Below are positions 45,804 through 54,108 of a stretch of 56,666 nucleotides of DNA, in pieces; position 1 is the stretch's first letter, and each line of letters begins with the position of its first letter. Position numbers and translations under genes: made by a program. Under the pieces are notes generated by a model. That model was not told where the DNA came from. It worked only from the letters and a program-made list of their open reading frames with translations, and made no database searches. The stretch comes from Lachnospiraceae bacterium. Lineage in GTDB: Bacteria > Bacillota > Clostridia > Lachnospirales > Lachnospiraceae. The stretch spans positions 1-56,666 of the forward strand of contig JAIECJ010000042.1 in NCBI GenBank assembly GCA_029068555.1, written 5' to 3'.

Positions 45804-45893
45804 ATGAAGCATATCTGTGATAATGATACTTCTGAATTTTTGATTGAAATTCAGTCATATAATGACAGTGTGATTCCGATGTGGGCAGCGTAA
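45804..45893 (+). CDS. possible 29-aa peptide or gene remnant
   Basis: Frame beginning MKHICDNDTSEFLIE and ending VIPMWAA before adjacent TAA and TGA stops, with GGGGCG just upstream. The composition is protein-like, so it may be the tail of a decayed gene. Confidence 0.3.
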   Translation: MKHICDNDTSEFLIEIQSYNDSVIPMWAA

Positions 45894-45940
45894 TGACCTG
45901 TCACTTGTATGTAGGTTTATGGATTAAAGTAAAGGAAAAA

Positions 45941-45968
45941 TTGACGGGAAATTTGTAATTTTTAGAAT
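45941..45968 (+). promoter_or_regulatory. promoter for the leader of the 52-aa gene
   Basis: TTGACG at 45941-45946 and TAGAAT at 45963-45968 with a 16-base spacer. A transcript from here would start close to 45975, directly before the attenuator-like hairpins. Confidence 0.5.
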
Positions 45969-45982
45969 GAAAACAGCGTAAG

Positions 45983-46030
45983 GGCAGTTATGAACGTAAC
46001 AGTTTATAGCTGTCTTTTTTTGCGTTCATA
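45983..46030 (+). promoter_or_regulatory. attenuator-like leader with competing hairpins
   Basis: Terminator: GGCAGTTAT (45983-45991) pairs with ATAGCTGTC (46006-46014), two G-U pairs, then seven Ts. Alternative: TATGAACG (45989-45996) pairs perfectly with CGTTCATA (46023-46030) and would break the terminator stem; its right arm ends next to the GGGAGGG ribosome site at 46032. This is the design of a transcription attenuator for the 52-aa gene. Confidence 0.55.
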
Positions 46031-46044
46031 TGGGAGGGATATTT

Positions 46045-46203
46045 ATGACTGATGAATGGAGCGGATTGGCAGATATGCTTGCAAATTTGATTGAAAAATA
46101 TGCGTCAGATTTGGATATAGAAAATTTACCTGATATAACAGTAGATAATCATGTGGAAGAAAAAAATAAGGCAACAAAAGACTGGCAAGATGTTTCTTGC
46201 TAA
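46045..46203 (+). CDS. 52-aa acidic small protein
   Basis: Starts MTDEWSGLADMLANLIEKY and ends KDWQDVSC. It is acidic and helical, with GGGAGGG seven bases before the ATG. It lies behind a promoter and attenuator-like leader and directly ahead of the rhuM promoter; its stop overlaps the palindrome there. Function is unknown. Its place next to RhuM and the recombinase suggests a mobile-element accessory or regulator. Confidence 0.6.
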   Translation: MTDEWSGLADMLANLIEKYASDLDIENLPDITVDNHVEEKNKATKDWQDVSC

Positions 46204-46225
46204 TAGCAAGTGTTTAATGTATAAT
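46196..46225 (+). promoter_or_regulatory. rhuM promoter with palindrome over the -35
   Basis: TTGCTA at 46197-46202, 17 bases, TATAAT at 46220-46225. A perfect palindrome CTTGCTA-A-TAGCAAG (46196-46210) covers the -35 box. Its half-site CTTGCTATT (read on the minus strand) is the constant element of the 36-bp repeats at 45363-45445, suggesting one DNA-binding protein for both. Confidence 0.6.
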
Positions 46226-46308
46226 AAACATGATGAGCGTGTCCAAACCAAACTTGGAAAAACATACTTGCTTATATTTGAGTGAAAGTACAAGGAGATG
46301 AGGTGACT

Positions 46309-47319
46309 ATGGATTACAGAGATGAAATGGGAAAATCAAATATTATAATCTATACAACAGAGGATGGTTTGTCTAAGATCGAAACAACTTTTGATGGGGA
46401 TACTGTGTGGCTGTCTATTGACCAAATGGCAGAACTATTTCAGAGAGATAAATCAACAATTTCAAGGCATATTAAAAATATTTATTCAGAAGAAGAACTT
46501 GTGCAGGAAGCAACTGTTGCATATTTTGCAACAGTTCAAAATGAAGGAAACCGGCAGGTAGAACGCAGCATTTGTTATTATAATCTCGATGTAATCATCT
46601 CTGTCGGCTATCGTGTAAAATCAAAACGCGGCACACAGTTCAGGATATGGGCAACCGGAGTTTTGAAAGAGTATATGCGTAAAGGTTTTGCACTGGATGA
46701 TGAACGTCTGAAAAACTTAGGCGGCGGTGGATATTTTAAGGAACTGCTTGAACGGATCAGAGACATTCGTGCATCTGAAAAGGTATTTTACAGACAGATT
46801 TTGGAAATTTATGCCACAAGCATTGACTATGATCCAATAGCGGAAATATCCATTCAGTTTTTTCAGAAGGTTCAGAACAAAATTCATTATGCCATTCATG
46901 GGCAGACGGCGGCGGAGGTTATTTATACAAGAGCGGATGCGGAAAAGGAATTTATGGGGCTTACCACATTTGCAGGAAACCAGCCAACTTTGCGGGAGGC
47001 TGTCATTGCTAAAAATTATCTGAATGAAAAAGAACTTCGCGCAATGGGGCAGCTTGTATCGGGATATTTGGATTTTGCAGAACGTCAGGCAGAACGGGAA
47101 CAGATTATGACCATGAAAGATTGGACGAAGCACTTAGACCGGATTTTAACAATGAGCGGCGAACAGTTATTGTCAGGAAACGGGAGTGTGACGCATAAGC
47201 AGGCGGTGGAAAAAGCAACTGGGGAATATAAGAAATATAAAGAGCGTACTTTAAGTGATGTGGAACAAGACTATTTAAACTCAATAAAAATATTGGGTAA
47301 AAAGTCAGATAAAGAATGA
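46309..47319 (+). CDS. rhuM: RhuM-family protein
   Basis: 336 residues. It matches the RhuM (virulence protein) family: an N-terminal DNA-binding-like start (VWLSIDQMAELFQRDKSTISRHIKNI), RSICYYNLDVIISVGYRVKSKRGTQFRIWAT in the middle, and the YFKELLERIRDIRASEKVFYRQ helix. The frame opens at GTG 46282, but GATGAGG five bases before ATG 46309 is preferred. It overlaps the recombinase frame by four bases, though the likely recombinase start is 78 bases later. Such proteins accompany mobile elements and defence loci; the role is unproven. Confidence 0.85.
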   Translation: MDYRDEMGKSNIIIYTTEDGLSKIETTFDGDTVWLSIDQMAELFQRDKSTISRHIKNIYSEEELVQEATVAYFATVQNEGNRQVERSICYYNLDVIISVGYRVKSKRGTQFRIWATGVLKEYMRKGFALDDERLKNLGGGGYFKELLERIRDIRASEKVFYRQILEIYATSIDYDPIAEISIQFFQKVQNKIHYAIHGQTAAEVIYTRADAEKEFMGLTTFAGNQPTLREAVIAKNYLNEKELRAMGQLVSGYLDFAERQAEREQIMTMKDWTKHLDRILTMSGEQLLSGNGSVTHKQAVEKATGEYKKYKERTLSDVEQDYLNSIKILGKKSDKE

Positions 47320-47396
47320 GAATTTACAGATTACGAAAAGAATATGATTATCAAAATGTAAAAGTGCAACGGGCGTTGCACAAATGGAGAGATGAT

Positions 47397-49388
47397 ATGC
47401 ACAGCGAGAAAATAAAGGTTTACACATATACAAGAGTATCTACAGCCATGCAGACAGACGGTTACTCCTTGGATGCGCAGAAAGCCAGAATGAAAGCGTA
47501 TGCCGACTATAATGATTATGAAATTGTCCGTACATATGAGGATGCAGGAAAATCTGGAAAGTCCATTGAGGGGCGAATAGAATTTAACCGCATGATGGAG
47601 GATATCAAGTCAGGGAAAGACGGCATTTCCTTTGTTCTTGTTTTTAAGTTATCCAGATTTGGCAGAAATGCGGCAGACGTACTTTCTGCATTGCAGGTTA
47701 TGCAGGACTTTGGGGTAAATCTGATCTGCGTGGAAGATGGCATTGATTCTTCAAAGGATGCAGGCAAATTGATGATTTCTGTCCTGTCGGCGGTTGCCGA
47801 GATTGAACGGGAGAATATTCGTGTACAGACAATGGAGGGGCGTATTCAGAAAGCCCGTGAGGGAAAATGGAACGGCGGATTTGCGCCATATGGTTATCAA
47901 CTGATAGATGGGAAATTACAGATTAACGAAGAAGAAGCAAAAGCTATCCGCATAATCTTTGAACAGTATGTGCATACGGATATTGGTGCTAACGGTGTGG
48001 CAAAATATCTTGAAAACCACGGTATTCGTAAAATACAGCGACAGAACGGGAAAAATCCTCTTTTTGATGCGCACTTGGTTCGTCTTATCCTGAAAAATCC
48101 GGTATACTGCGGTAAGATTGCCTATGGACGCAGAAAGACAGAAAAAGTTCATGGAACACGAAACGAGTATCATCTTGTGGAGCAGGATAACTATATTCTG
48201 GTGGATGGACAGCATGATGCGATTATTGAGGAAGATGTTTGGCAGGCGGCACAGGTAAAGCTGCTTGCACAGGCGAAAAAATACGAACATGTAAATAGAG
48301 GTAAAGACATGAAAACGCATCTTCTTTCGGGAATTGTCAAATGTCCGGTCTGCGGAGCGGGCATGTATGGAAATAAGAGCATTAAGCGAAAAAAGGATGG
48401 GACAAAATATAAGGATTTTTATTACTACGGCTGTAAGCATCGTACCATGACACGCGGGCATAAGTGCGATTATAAGAAGCAGATACGGGAGGAACTATTG
48501 GACGATGCGGTGGCGGAAGTCATTGTAAAGTTAGTTGGCAATCCTAAGTTTGCGGCAATGATGCAGGAAAAGATCAACTGCAAAGTGGATACTGTCACAA
48601 TAGACGGAGAACTTGCAGATTTTGAAAAGCAGTTGCGGCAATATTATGCAGTCAAGCTAAAACTGGCGGAGGAAATTGATTCCCTTGATCCGGATGACAG
48701 ACATTATATGAAACGGAAGGCAGACCTTGATGACAGGCTCTATCGAATGTATGATAAAATAGAGGATGTGGAAGCGAAGCTTATTGAAACAAGGGCAAAG
48801 AAGCAGGCGGTTGAAGCTGAGAAACTGACGGGAGATAATATTTATAAGGTATTGATTTATTTTGAAAAGCTGTATGCTGTGATGAATGAGATAGAACGGC
48901 GGCAGTTTATGGAGGCGTTAATTTCTGAGATACAGATTTATGAGGACAGAAAGCCCAATGGACAGTGGCTGAAGTCTATTAAATTCAAGCTTCCAATTAT
49001 TGAGGAAGATATGGATTTGAGTTTGGAAGATGATAAACATGTGGAGACCGTTGTAATGCTTTCCTACAAAAAAACCGACAGCGTAATCAATGTAAAAGTG
49101 GAGTTTGGCGAGGGTGAGGGAAAAGTGCCGCTTGATAATATCGCCAAGAGAGCCGAAGCGTACAAGCCGAAAGAGCGGGTTACATACAAAATGATTAAGG
49201 AGTACATAGAAGCGAAGTATGGCTTCAAAGTACATACCGCATATATCGCAGAGGTAAAGAGGGAGTTAGGATTGCCGATGTATGATGCCTCGAATGCGGA
49301 AGAAGAATTGAAAAAGCCGAGGAAGCATCCGACGGCGGAGAAAGTGGAAGCGATAAAGGATGCCTTGGAGCATTTTGAGATAATTTAA
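47397..49388 (+). CDS. large serine recombinase with RlmD-like C-terminal module
   Basis: 663 residues. The N-terminal resolvase domain has catalytic S15 (YTRVSTAMQ), the LSRFGRNAAD segment and EIERENI. It is followed by the recombinase domain (GFAPYGYQ), a zinc ribbon (CPVCGAGMYGN ... YYGCKHR ... C), and a coiled coil. The last 69 residues (VTYKMIKEYIE to the end) align without gaps to the RlmD C-terminus at 36142. The start at 47397 has GGAGA six bases upstream. Enzymes of this class integrate or excise elements such as Tn4451-like transposons; att sites were not found. Confidence 0.92.
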   Translation: MHSEKIKVYTYTRVSTAMQTDGYSLDAQKARMKAYADYNDYEIVRTYEDAGKSGKSIEGRIEFNRMMEDIKSGKDGISFVLVFKLSRFGRNAADVLSALQVMQDFGVNLICVEDGIDSSKDAGKLMISVLSAVAEIERENIRVQTMEGRIQKAREGKWNGGFAPYGYQLIDGKLQINEEEAKAIRIIFEQYVHTDIGANGVAKYLENHGIRKIQRQNGKNPLFDAHLVRLILKNPVYCGKIAYGRRKTEKVHGTRNEYHLVEQDNYILVDGQHDAIIEEDVWQAAQVKLLAQAKKYEHVNRGKDMKTHLLSGIVKCPVCGAGMYGNKSIKRKKDGTKYKDFYYYGCKHRTMTRGHKCDYKKQIREELLDDAVAEVIVKLVGNPKFAAMMQEKINCKVDTVTIDGELADFEKQLRQYYAVKLKLAEEIDSLDPDDRHYMKRKADLDDRLYRMYDKIEDVEAKLIETRAKKQAVEAEKLTGDNIYKVLIYFEKLYAVMNEIERRQFMEALISEIQIYEDRKPNGQWLKSIKFKLPIIEEDMDLSLEDDKHVETVVMLSYKKTDSVINVKVEFGEGEGKVPLDNIAKRAEAYKPKERVTYKMIKEYIEAKYGFKVHTAYIAEVKRELGLPMYDASNAEEELKKPRKHPTAEKVEAIKDALEHFEII

Positions 49389-49396
49389 CTAATATA

Positions 49397-49426
49397 GTCG
49401 TCTGATGTTGTGCAGGCGGCTTTTTT
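49397..49426 (+). terminator. terminator after the recombinase
   Basis: GTCGTCTG (49397-49404) pairs with CAGGCGGC (49413-49420) with two G-U pairs, then six Ts, nine bases after the recombinase stop. Confidence 0.7.
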
Positions 49427-49451
49427 AGTTCAGTTAGTAAAAATTTTATTT

Positions 49452-49496
49452 TTTGTCCCAAAACAGTATTATTTTGTCCCGATATATGATATAATA
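49452..49496 (+). promoter_or_regulatory. ietA promoter with 21-bp-spaced direct repeats
   Basis: TTTTGTCCC occurs at 49452-49460 and 49473-49481, 21 bases apart (two helical turns), followed by TATAAT at 49491-49496. No good -35 hexamer is present; the repeats flank that position, so a regulator probably binds there. The helix-turn-helix at the end of the ATPase makes self-regulation possible. Confidence 0.5.
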
Positions 49497-49524
49497 TAAA
49501 AAAGGTAATTGGAGGTGCGCTCTT

Positions 49525-50592
49525 GTGAAAAAACAAAATATATTAAACTTGATAAAATATCATGTTGAAAAAAATGAGAATGCATTTAGAAATGAGGCAG
49601 TAAGCATAGCGAAATATTTTGATACTATTGGTGATTATCAGCTGGCTGAATATATAATGGGGTTAATAGCAGAATCCAACTTGTATGTTCCACAGGCTAG
49701 TGATTTTGAAAGTGAATTTTTAAAACAGATAGATATTAGAGAACTGCAACCATTGAATTTGCCGGTAGTAATATCTAATGATATAAAAGGTATTATTAAT
49801 GCAGTTAATCATAATATAGGGATAAATAAATTTTTGCTTGAAGGACTGCCAGGTAGTGGAAAAACAGAAGCTGCGAAACATATAGCAAAGCTGCTTGGTA
49901 GAACATTATATTGTGTTGACTTTGAGCATTTAATTGATAGTAAACTAGGTCAAACTAATAAAAATATTGCCAGTGTTTTTACTGAGATAAATATGATTCC
50001 ATATTCAAATAAAATTGTTGTTTTATTCGATGAAATAGATGTGATTGCCTTAGATAGAGTTAATAGGAATGATGTGCGAGAAATGGGGCGGGTTACTTCA
50101 ACTATATTGAGAGAACTTGATAGATTAACTGATTTGAACAAGGAAATAGTAATTATTGCGACAACAAATTTGTATTCCAATTTTGATAAAGCTCTAATTA
50201 GACGTTTTGATGCAGTGATTAATTTTAATAGATATAGCAAAGAAGATTTATTGGAAGTCGCAGAGTACTATTTTATATCTTTTATTAAAAATTTTAAAGG
50301 TATTCCTAAAGATACCAGATTATTTAAGAAAATATTGAAGGCATCGTCTGATTTGCCCTATCCAGGGGAATTGAAGAATATTATAAAAACCTCTTTAGCA
50401 TTCAGCGATGCAAATATAGAATATGATTATTTGAGAAGGCTTTATAATTATTTGATAGGTAATTTAGAAGAAATAGATATAGAACAACTTCATGCACAAG
50501 GATTTACGGTCAGAGAAATAGAAAAGCTCAAGGGAGAATCTAAAAGCACTGTATCCAGAAAATTGAGTAAGGGGGAAGAAATTAATGAATAA
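49525..50592 (+). CDS. ietA: IetA-type AAA ATPase
   Basis: 355 residues, GTG start with GGAGG nine bases upstream. AAA+ motifs: Walker A GLPGSGKTEA, Walker B VVLFDEIDVIA, sensor 1 IIATTNLYS, and an arginine-finger region ALIRRFDAV. The last 30 residues read as a helix-turn-helix (QGFTVREIEKLKG, KSTVSRKLSKG). The gene overlaps the subtilase by eight bases. AAA ATPase plus subtilase pairs are known as IetAS, first seen as a plasmid exclusion module and later as an anti-phage system. Confidence 0.82.
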   Translation: MKKQNILNLIKYHVEKNENAFRNEAVSIAKYFDTIGDYQLAEYIMGLIAESNLYVPQASDFESEFLKQIDIRELQPLNLPVVISNDIKGIINAVNHNIGINKFLLEGLPGSGKTEAAKHIAKLLGRTLYCVDFEHLIDSKLGQTNKNIASVFTEINMIPYSNKIVVLFDEIDVIALDRVNRNDVREMGRVTSTILRELDRLTDLNKEIVIIATTNLYSNFDKALIRRFDAVINFNRYSKEDLLEVAEYYFISFIKNFKGIPKDTRLFKKILKASSDLPYPGELKNIIKTSLAFSDANIEYDYLRRLYNYLIGNLEEIDIEQLHAQGFTVREIEKLKGESKSTVSRKLSKGEEINE

Positions 50593-52819
50593 TGTACTGG
50601 AATTAAAAGGAAAGCGATCTGTTCAAGCCTCAAAAACTGGTGGCGGCGGCGGAGCATCTATGAACAGCAAAAAAATAGTAACAAGAGAACAGTTGCTTAG
50701 ATTGGTAGAAAGAATAGGTCAAATCAAAGAATTTTGGAAACAAGAAAGAAAACCTTTTGAGGGGATATTGATTAGTGTTCATTATAATAAAATAGTTGCA
50801 AAGAGTAATCGAATTGCAGGATTGTTTAAAGGAAAAGATTCTAATTATGCTATTGTAGGCGCTAAATTTAACAAAGAAAAAACGAAACATATTATTACGT
50901 ACTTTCTTGATATGGAAGATTTGGATGAAAGTATAGAACTACTTTTAAAAACAAGTGATATAATCAAAGAGAAGTTTCAAAATGGAATAGATAAAGTTAC
51001 TTTTGACGATAAAAAAACAATGGATAAAATACCATTTTCTCAATTTTCAATAGCAAAATCTACGTTTAAACAGATAGTCGCAGATGTTTCATATATTGAA
51101 GATTTTGAAGTAGAAATGGCGACACGCCAATTAAAACAAAGTATCATAACGTTGTATAATACGCATACAGATACAAAAATGTTATTCAAAAATATTGGAA
51201 TCGACATTTTAAAAAGTAGAATATTAGATAATCAAACAGTATTTTTAGATGAAAGTCAATTACAGATTTTATTTGAGAAAGCTCCATATCTTGTTTCTAT
51301 GGCAACCGAGGATTTATCAGAATTGTCTCCAGAAGACTTCATTCAGGAATATCAGCAAGGGACTCTATATATGCCTTCTCCAACTATTGAGCCAACTATT
51401 GGTGTGATTGATACGTTATTTGATAAACGTGTTTATTTTGGCGAATGGGTAGAGTATCATGATATGATTGACGATAATCTTCCTAAAAATCCAGATGACT
51501 ATCGTCATGGTACAGCGGTGGATTCTATTATTGTAGATGGTGCAAGATTAAATCCTTGGCTTGATGACGGGTGTGGCAGATTTAGGGTACGCCATTTTGG
51601 TGTTGCGATAGGTTCAAAATTTTCTTCTTTTACTATTACAAAACAAATAAAAGAGATTATTGCAAATAATAAAGATATAAAGGTTTGGAATATTTCGCTC
51701 GGAAGTAATCAAGAAGTTAATGACAATTTTATTTCTGCAGAGGCTGCTATATTAGATAAAATCCAATATGAAAATGATGTTATTTTTGTTGTTGCTGGGA
51801 CAAATAAGCCTAGCACTGATATTGAGAAAATAGGTTCGCCTGCTGATTCAATAAACAGTATGGTAGTTAATGCAGTGACTCAAAATGGTTTGTCAACTAA
51901 GTATGCAAGAAGAGGATTAGCATTATCCTTTTTTGCAAAACCAGATGTTAGTTATTATGGTGGGAGTGAAGAAAAATATATTAAGGTTTGTGAACCATTA
52001 GGAGAAGCAAATGTTGCTGGTACTTCATTTGCAGCTCCTTGGATTGCTCGAAAATTGTCTTACTTAATTGATATTTTGGGATTGAATAGAGAAGTTGCAA
52101 AAGCAATGATTATTGATGCTGCAAGAGACTGGAATGAAAAGCCGACACCAGAAGAGGTTGCCTTATATGGACATGGTATAGTACCTATTAAAATAGATGA
52201 TATTGTTCATACAAAAGAAGATGAAATTAAATTTCTGGTATATGATGTGAGTGAAAAATGGAATACATATAATTATTATTTTCCAGTTCCAATTAAAGAT
52301 GACAAATACCCTTATATTGCAAGGGCAACGATGTGCTATTTTCCTATGTGTGATAGAACACAAGGTGTTGATTATACAAATACAGAACTTAATTTACATT
52401 TCGGTAGAATCAATAATAAAGGAAAGATAGAGGATATTAAAGGGGATAAACAGAATCAAGATGTAATATTAGATAATGAAAAATATTTTCTTTTGGAGGG
52501 CGAAGCAAGAGAAAGATTTAGAAAATGGGATAATGTAAAATATATTGCAGAAAGACCAAAAAACAAAATGATGCCGAAGAAATCTTACGACAATAAAAAT
52601 TGGGGAATGGAAATAAAAACAAATAACCGCTTAGACCCTAAAGATGGAATGGGGATTCGCTTTGGTGTTGTAGTTACATTAAAAGAAATTAATGGCATCA
52701 ATAGAATTGATGAATTTATTAAGAATTGTACTCTGAATGGTTGGTTAGTTAATCGAATTGATATTCAGACAAGAGTTGACATTAATAAAAAAGTCAATGA
52801 GGATATTGAATTTGAGTAA
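50585..52819 (+). CDS. ietS: IetS-type subtilisin-like serine protease
   Basis: 744 residues, no signal peptide, so intracellular. Peptidase S8 triad: D276 in GVIDTLFD, H308 in RHGTAVDS, S481 in AGTSFAAP. A 260-residue N-terminal domain, which may bind the ATPase or a target, and a 200-residue C-terminal beta-rich domain flank it. Coupled to ietA. In the known pair the protease is the harmful partner and the ATPase its control. Confidence 0.85.
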   Translation: MNNVLELKGKRSVQASKTGGGGGASMNSKKIVTREQLLRLVERIGQIKEFWKQERKPFEGILISVHYNKIVAKSNRIAGLFKGKDSNYAIVGAKFNKEKTKHIITYFLDMEDLDESIELLLKTSDIIKEKFQNGIDKVTFDDKKTMDKIPFSQFSIAKSTFKQIVADVSYIEDFEVEMATRQLKQSIITLYNTHTDTKMLFKNIGIDILKSRILDNQTVFLDESQLQILFEKAPYLVSMATEDLSELSPEDFIQEYQQGTLYMPSPTIEPTIGVIDTLFDKRVYFGEWVEYHDMIDDNLPKNPDDYRHGTAVDSIIVDGARLNPWLDDGCGRFRVRHFGVAIGSKFSSFTITKQIKEIIANNKDIKVWNISLGSNQEVNDNFISAEAAILDKIQYENDVIFVVAGTNKPSTDIEKIGSPADSINSMVVNAVTQNGLSTKYARRGLALSFFAKPDVSYYGGSEEKYIKVCEPLGEANVAGTSFAAPWIARKLSYLIDILGLNREVAKAMIIDAARDWNEKPTPEEVALYGHGIVPIKIDDIVHTKEDEIKFLVYDVSEKWNTYNYYFPVPIKDDKYPYIARATMCYFPMCDRTQGVDYTNTELNLHFGRINNKGKIEDIKGDKQNQDVILDNEKYFLLEGEARERFRKWDNVKYIAERPKNKMMPKKSYDNKNWGMEIKTNNRLDPKDGMGIRFGVVVTLKEINGINRIDEFIKNCTLNGWLVNRIDIQTRVDINKKVNEDIEFE

Positions 52820-52840
52820 ATATAGTTGATATTTTCTAAC

Positions 52841-52884
52841 AGAAGAATTTTTAGGGTAGAAAATGGGTAATTCTCTTCTTTTTT
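52841..52884 (+). terminator. terminator after ietS
   Basis: AGAAGAATT at 52841-52849 pairs with AATTCTCTTCT at 52869-52879 with a two-base bulge, then a T run to 52884. Confidence 0.5.
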
Positions 52885-53002
52885 ATGGCAAAAATAACTG
52901 TAATAGTAAGAGAAAAAACAGAGGAAATAAGGTGGAAAATATGCTATGATATATAGTGTATGTGTATTGGCTTTATCAAACCAAAGAATGGAGAAAACAA
53001 TT

Positions 53003-53275
53003 ATGAATATAGCGATATTTGCATCTCATGGCGGAAGTGATTTACAAGCGATTATGGATGGGTGTAAAAATAATCAAATGAATGCAAAGGTGGCAGTTGT
53101 TATTAGTAACAATGGAAGTTCAATGGCTTTACAAAGAGCTGCCGACGAAGGTGTCCCAAACTATCACCTTAGTGCCGAGAAATCAGGAAGTGAAGAGTAT
53201 TATAGAATAGGCGATGAGATAGAATTTGTTAATACTAAGACTGAGGAACAGCTTGTAGTAAGTGTTAATATATGA
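53003..53275 (+). pseudogene. purN: purN fragment fused to an ASCH-like fragment
   Basis: 90-codon frame. The first 60 residues match the N-terminus of phosphoribosylglycinamide formyltransferase PurN (MNIAIFASHGGSDLQAIMDG, VVISNNGSSMALQRA), the nucleotide-binding part only. After SAEKSGSEEYY the sequence becomes RIGDEIEFVNTKTEEQLVVSV, which resembles the middle of an ASCH domain, and then stops. Both parts are incomplete, so this is most likely a deletion chimera. A GGAG site before the ATG remains. Confidence 0.6.
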
Positions 53276-53296
53276 TTTTGGTACAGAGGAAAAGGT

Positions 53297-54106
53297 ATGG
53301 ATGTATTATTTGAATTATTAATAAAATTGATGCTATTAACAGTAATAATGATTTTTTCTGTTGGTTTATTATTCGTTATGTTAATTTCAGTAGTACACAT
53401 AGCGGGATATGTTTACGATAGTATATTTGGCAATTCATTTATAAGTCTGGGGCACTTTATAAGTGGAAACTATCCGAAAATCAAGGATATTCCGATAGTT
53501 GTAAAACTGTGGAGAAAAATACAACCAAAAGAATTATATTTACGATATGAAACTCCGTTATTTACATATTGTTTTTCGTATACGGCAATTTCGTTGTTGG
53601 CATTAGTATTGCCGGATGAGAATGGTATGGGTATTATTGTAGCATCGGCTTTATATCTATTGTTTTACTTTGTCGGAATGGCTAGAAAATGTGGAAGAAA
53701 TGAACAATATTATGAAAAAATATTGGACAACAATATTGAATTTCTTAAATTATCTTTTTTACCATTAGGTTTCATTATCACAGTGTTGGGATTCTGTTTT
53801 ACTATTACTGGGATGAAAGTGCAAGAACTTCCTCTGGATTTTGCAATAATTGAAAATACATACGCGAGTTTAATGAATTATAATGACGAGACAAATACAT
53901 TAATGCTCTTTCTGAAATCGATTGTATCTGGGGGACTTATATTGATTTTGTTTTATGTTATAAGTTTACCTATTCAAGTGATATCATATTTTGTCATTTC
54001 AGTTATTAATTATTTCAGAAAACATAAAGCTGGCTACATAGGACTATCTAAGAAATTTCTTGGCATTGTAGCTTATTTCTTGAAAAATATATATAGGAAA
54101 AAGTAG
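53297..54106 (+). CDS. integral membrane protein of unknown function
   Basis: 269 residues with four strongly hydrophobic regions, at about residues 5-35, 92-135, 155-180 and 205-245. No motif is recognised. AGGAAAAGG precedes the ATG. It ends two bases before the WYL regulator, suggesting co-transcription. Confidence 0.65.
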   Translation: MDVLFELLIKLMLLTVIMIFSVGLLFVMLISVVHIAGYVYDSIFGNSFISLGHFISGNYPKIKDIPIVVKLWRKIQPKELYLRYETPLFTYCFSYTAISLLALVLPDENGMGIIVASALYLLFYFVGMARKCGRNEQYYEKILDNNIEFLKLSFLPLGFIITVLGFCFTITGMKVQELPLDFAIIENTYASLMNYNDETNTLMLFLKSIVSGGLILILFYVISLPIQVISYFVISVINYFRKHKAGYIGLSKKFLGIVAYFLKNIYRKK

Positions 54107-54108
54107 TA

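Noticed and set aside
45121-46281. Retron or diversity-generating retroelement in the repeat region
   Set aside because: No reverse transcriptase is encoded anywhere in the window and no template/variable repeat pair was seen.
36060-49430. Direct-repeat att sites flanking an element from the rlmD end to the recombinase
   Set aside because: Comparison of the sequences around 36085-36142 and 49388-49430 showed no shared DNA repeat; the similarity is at protein level only.
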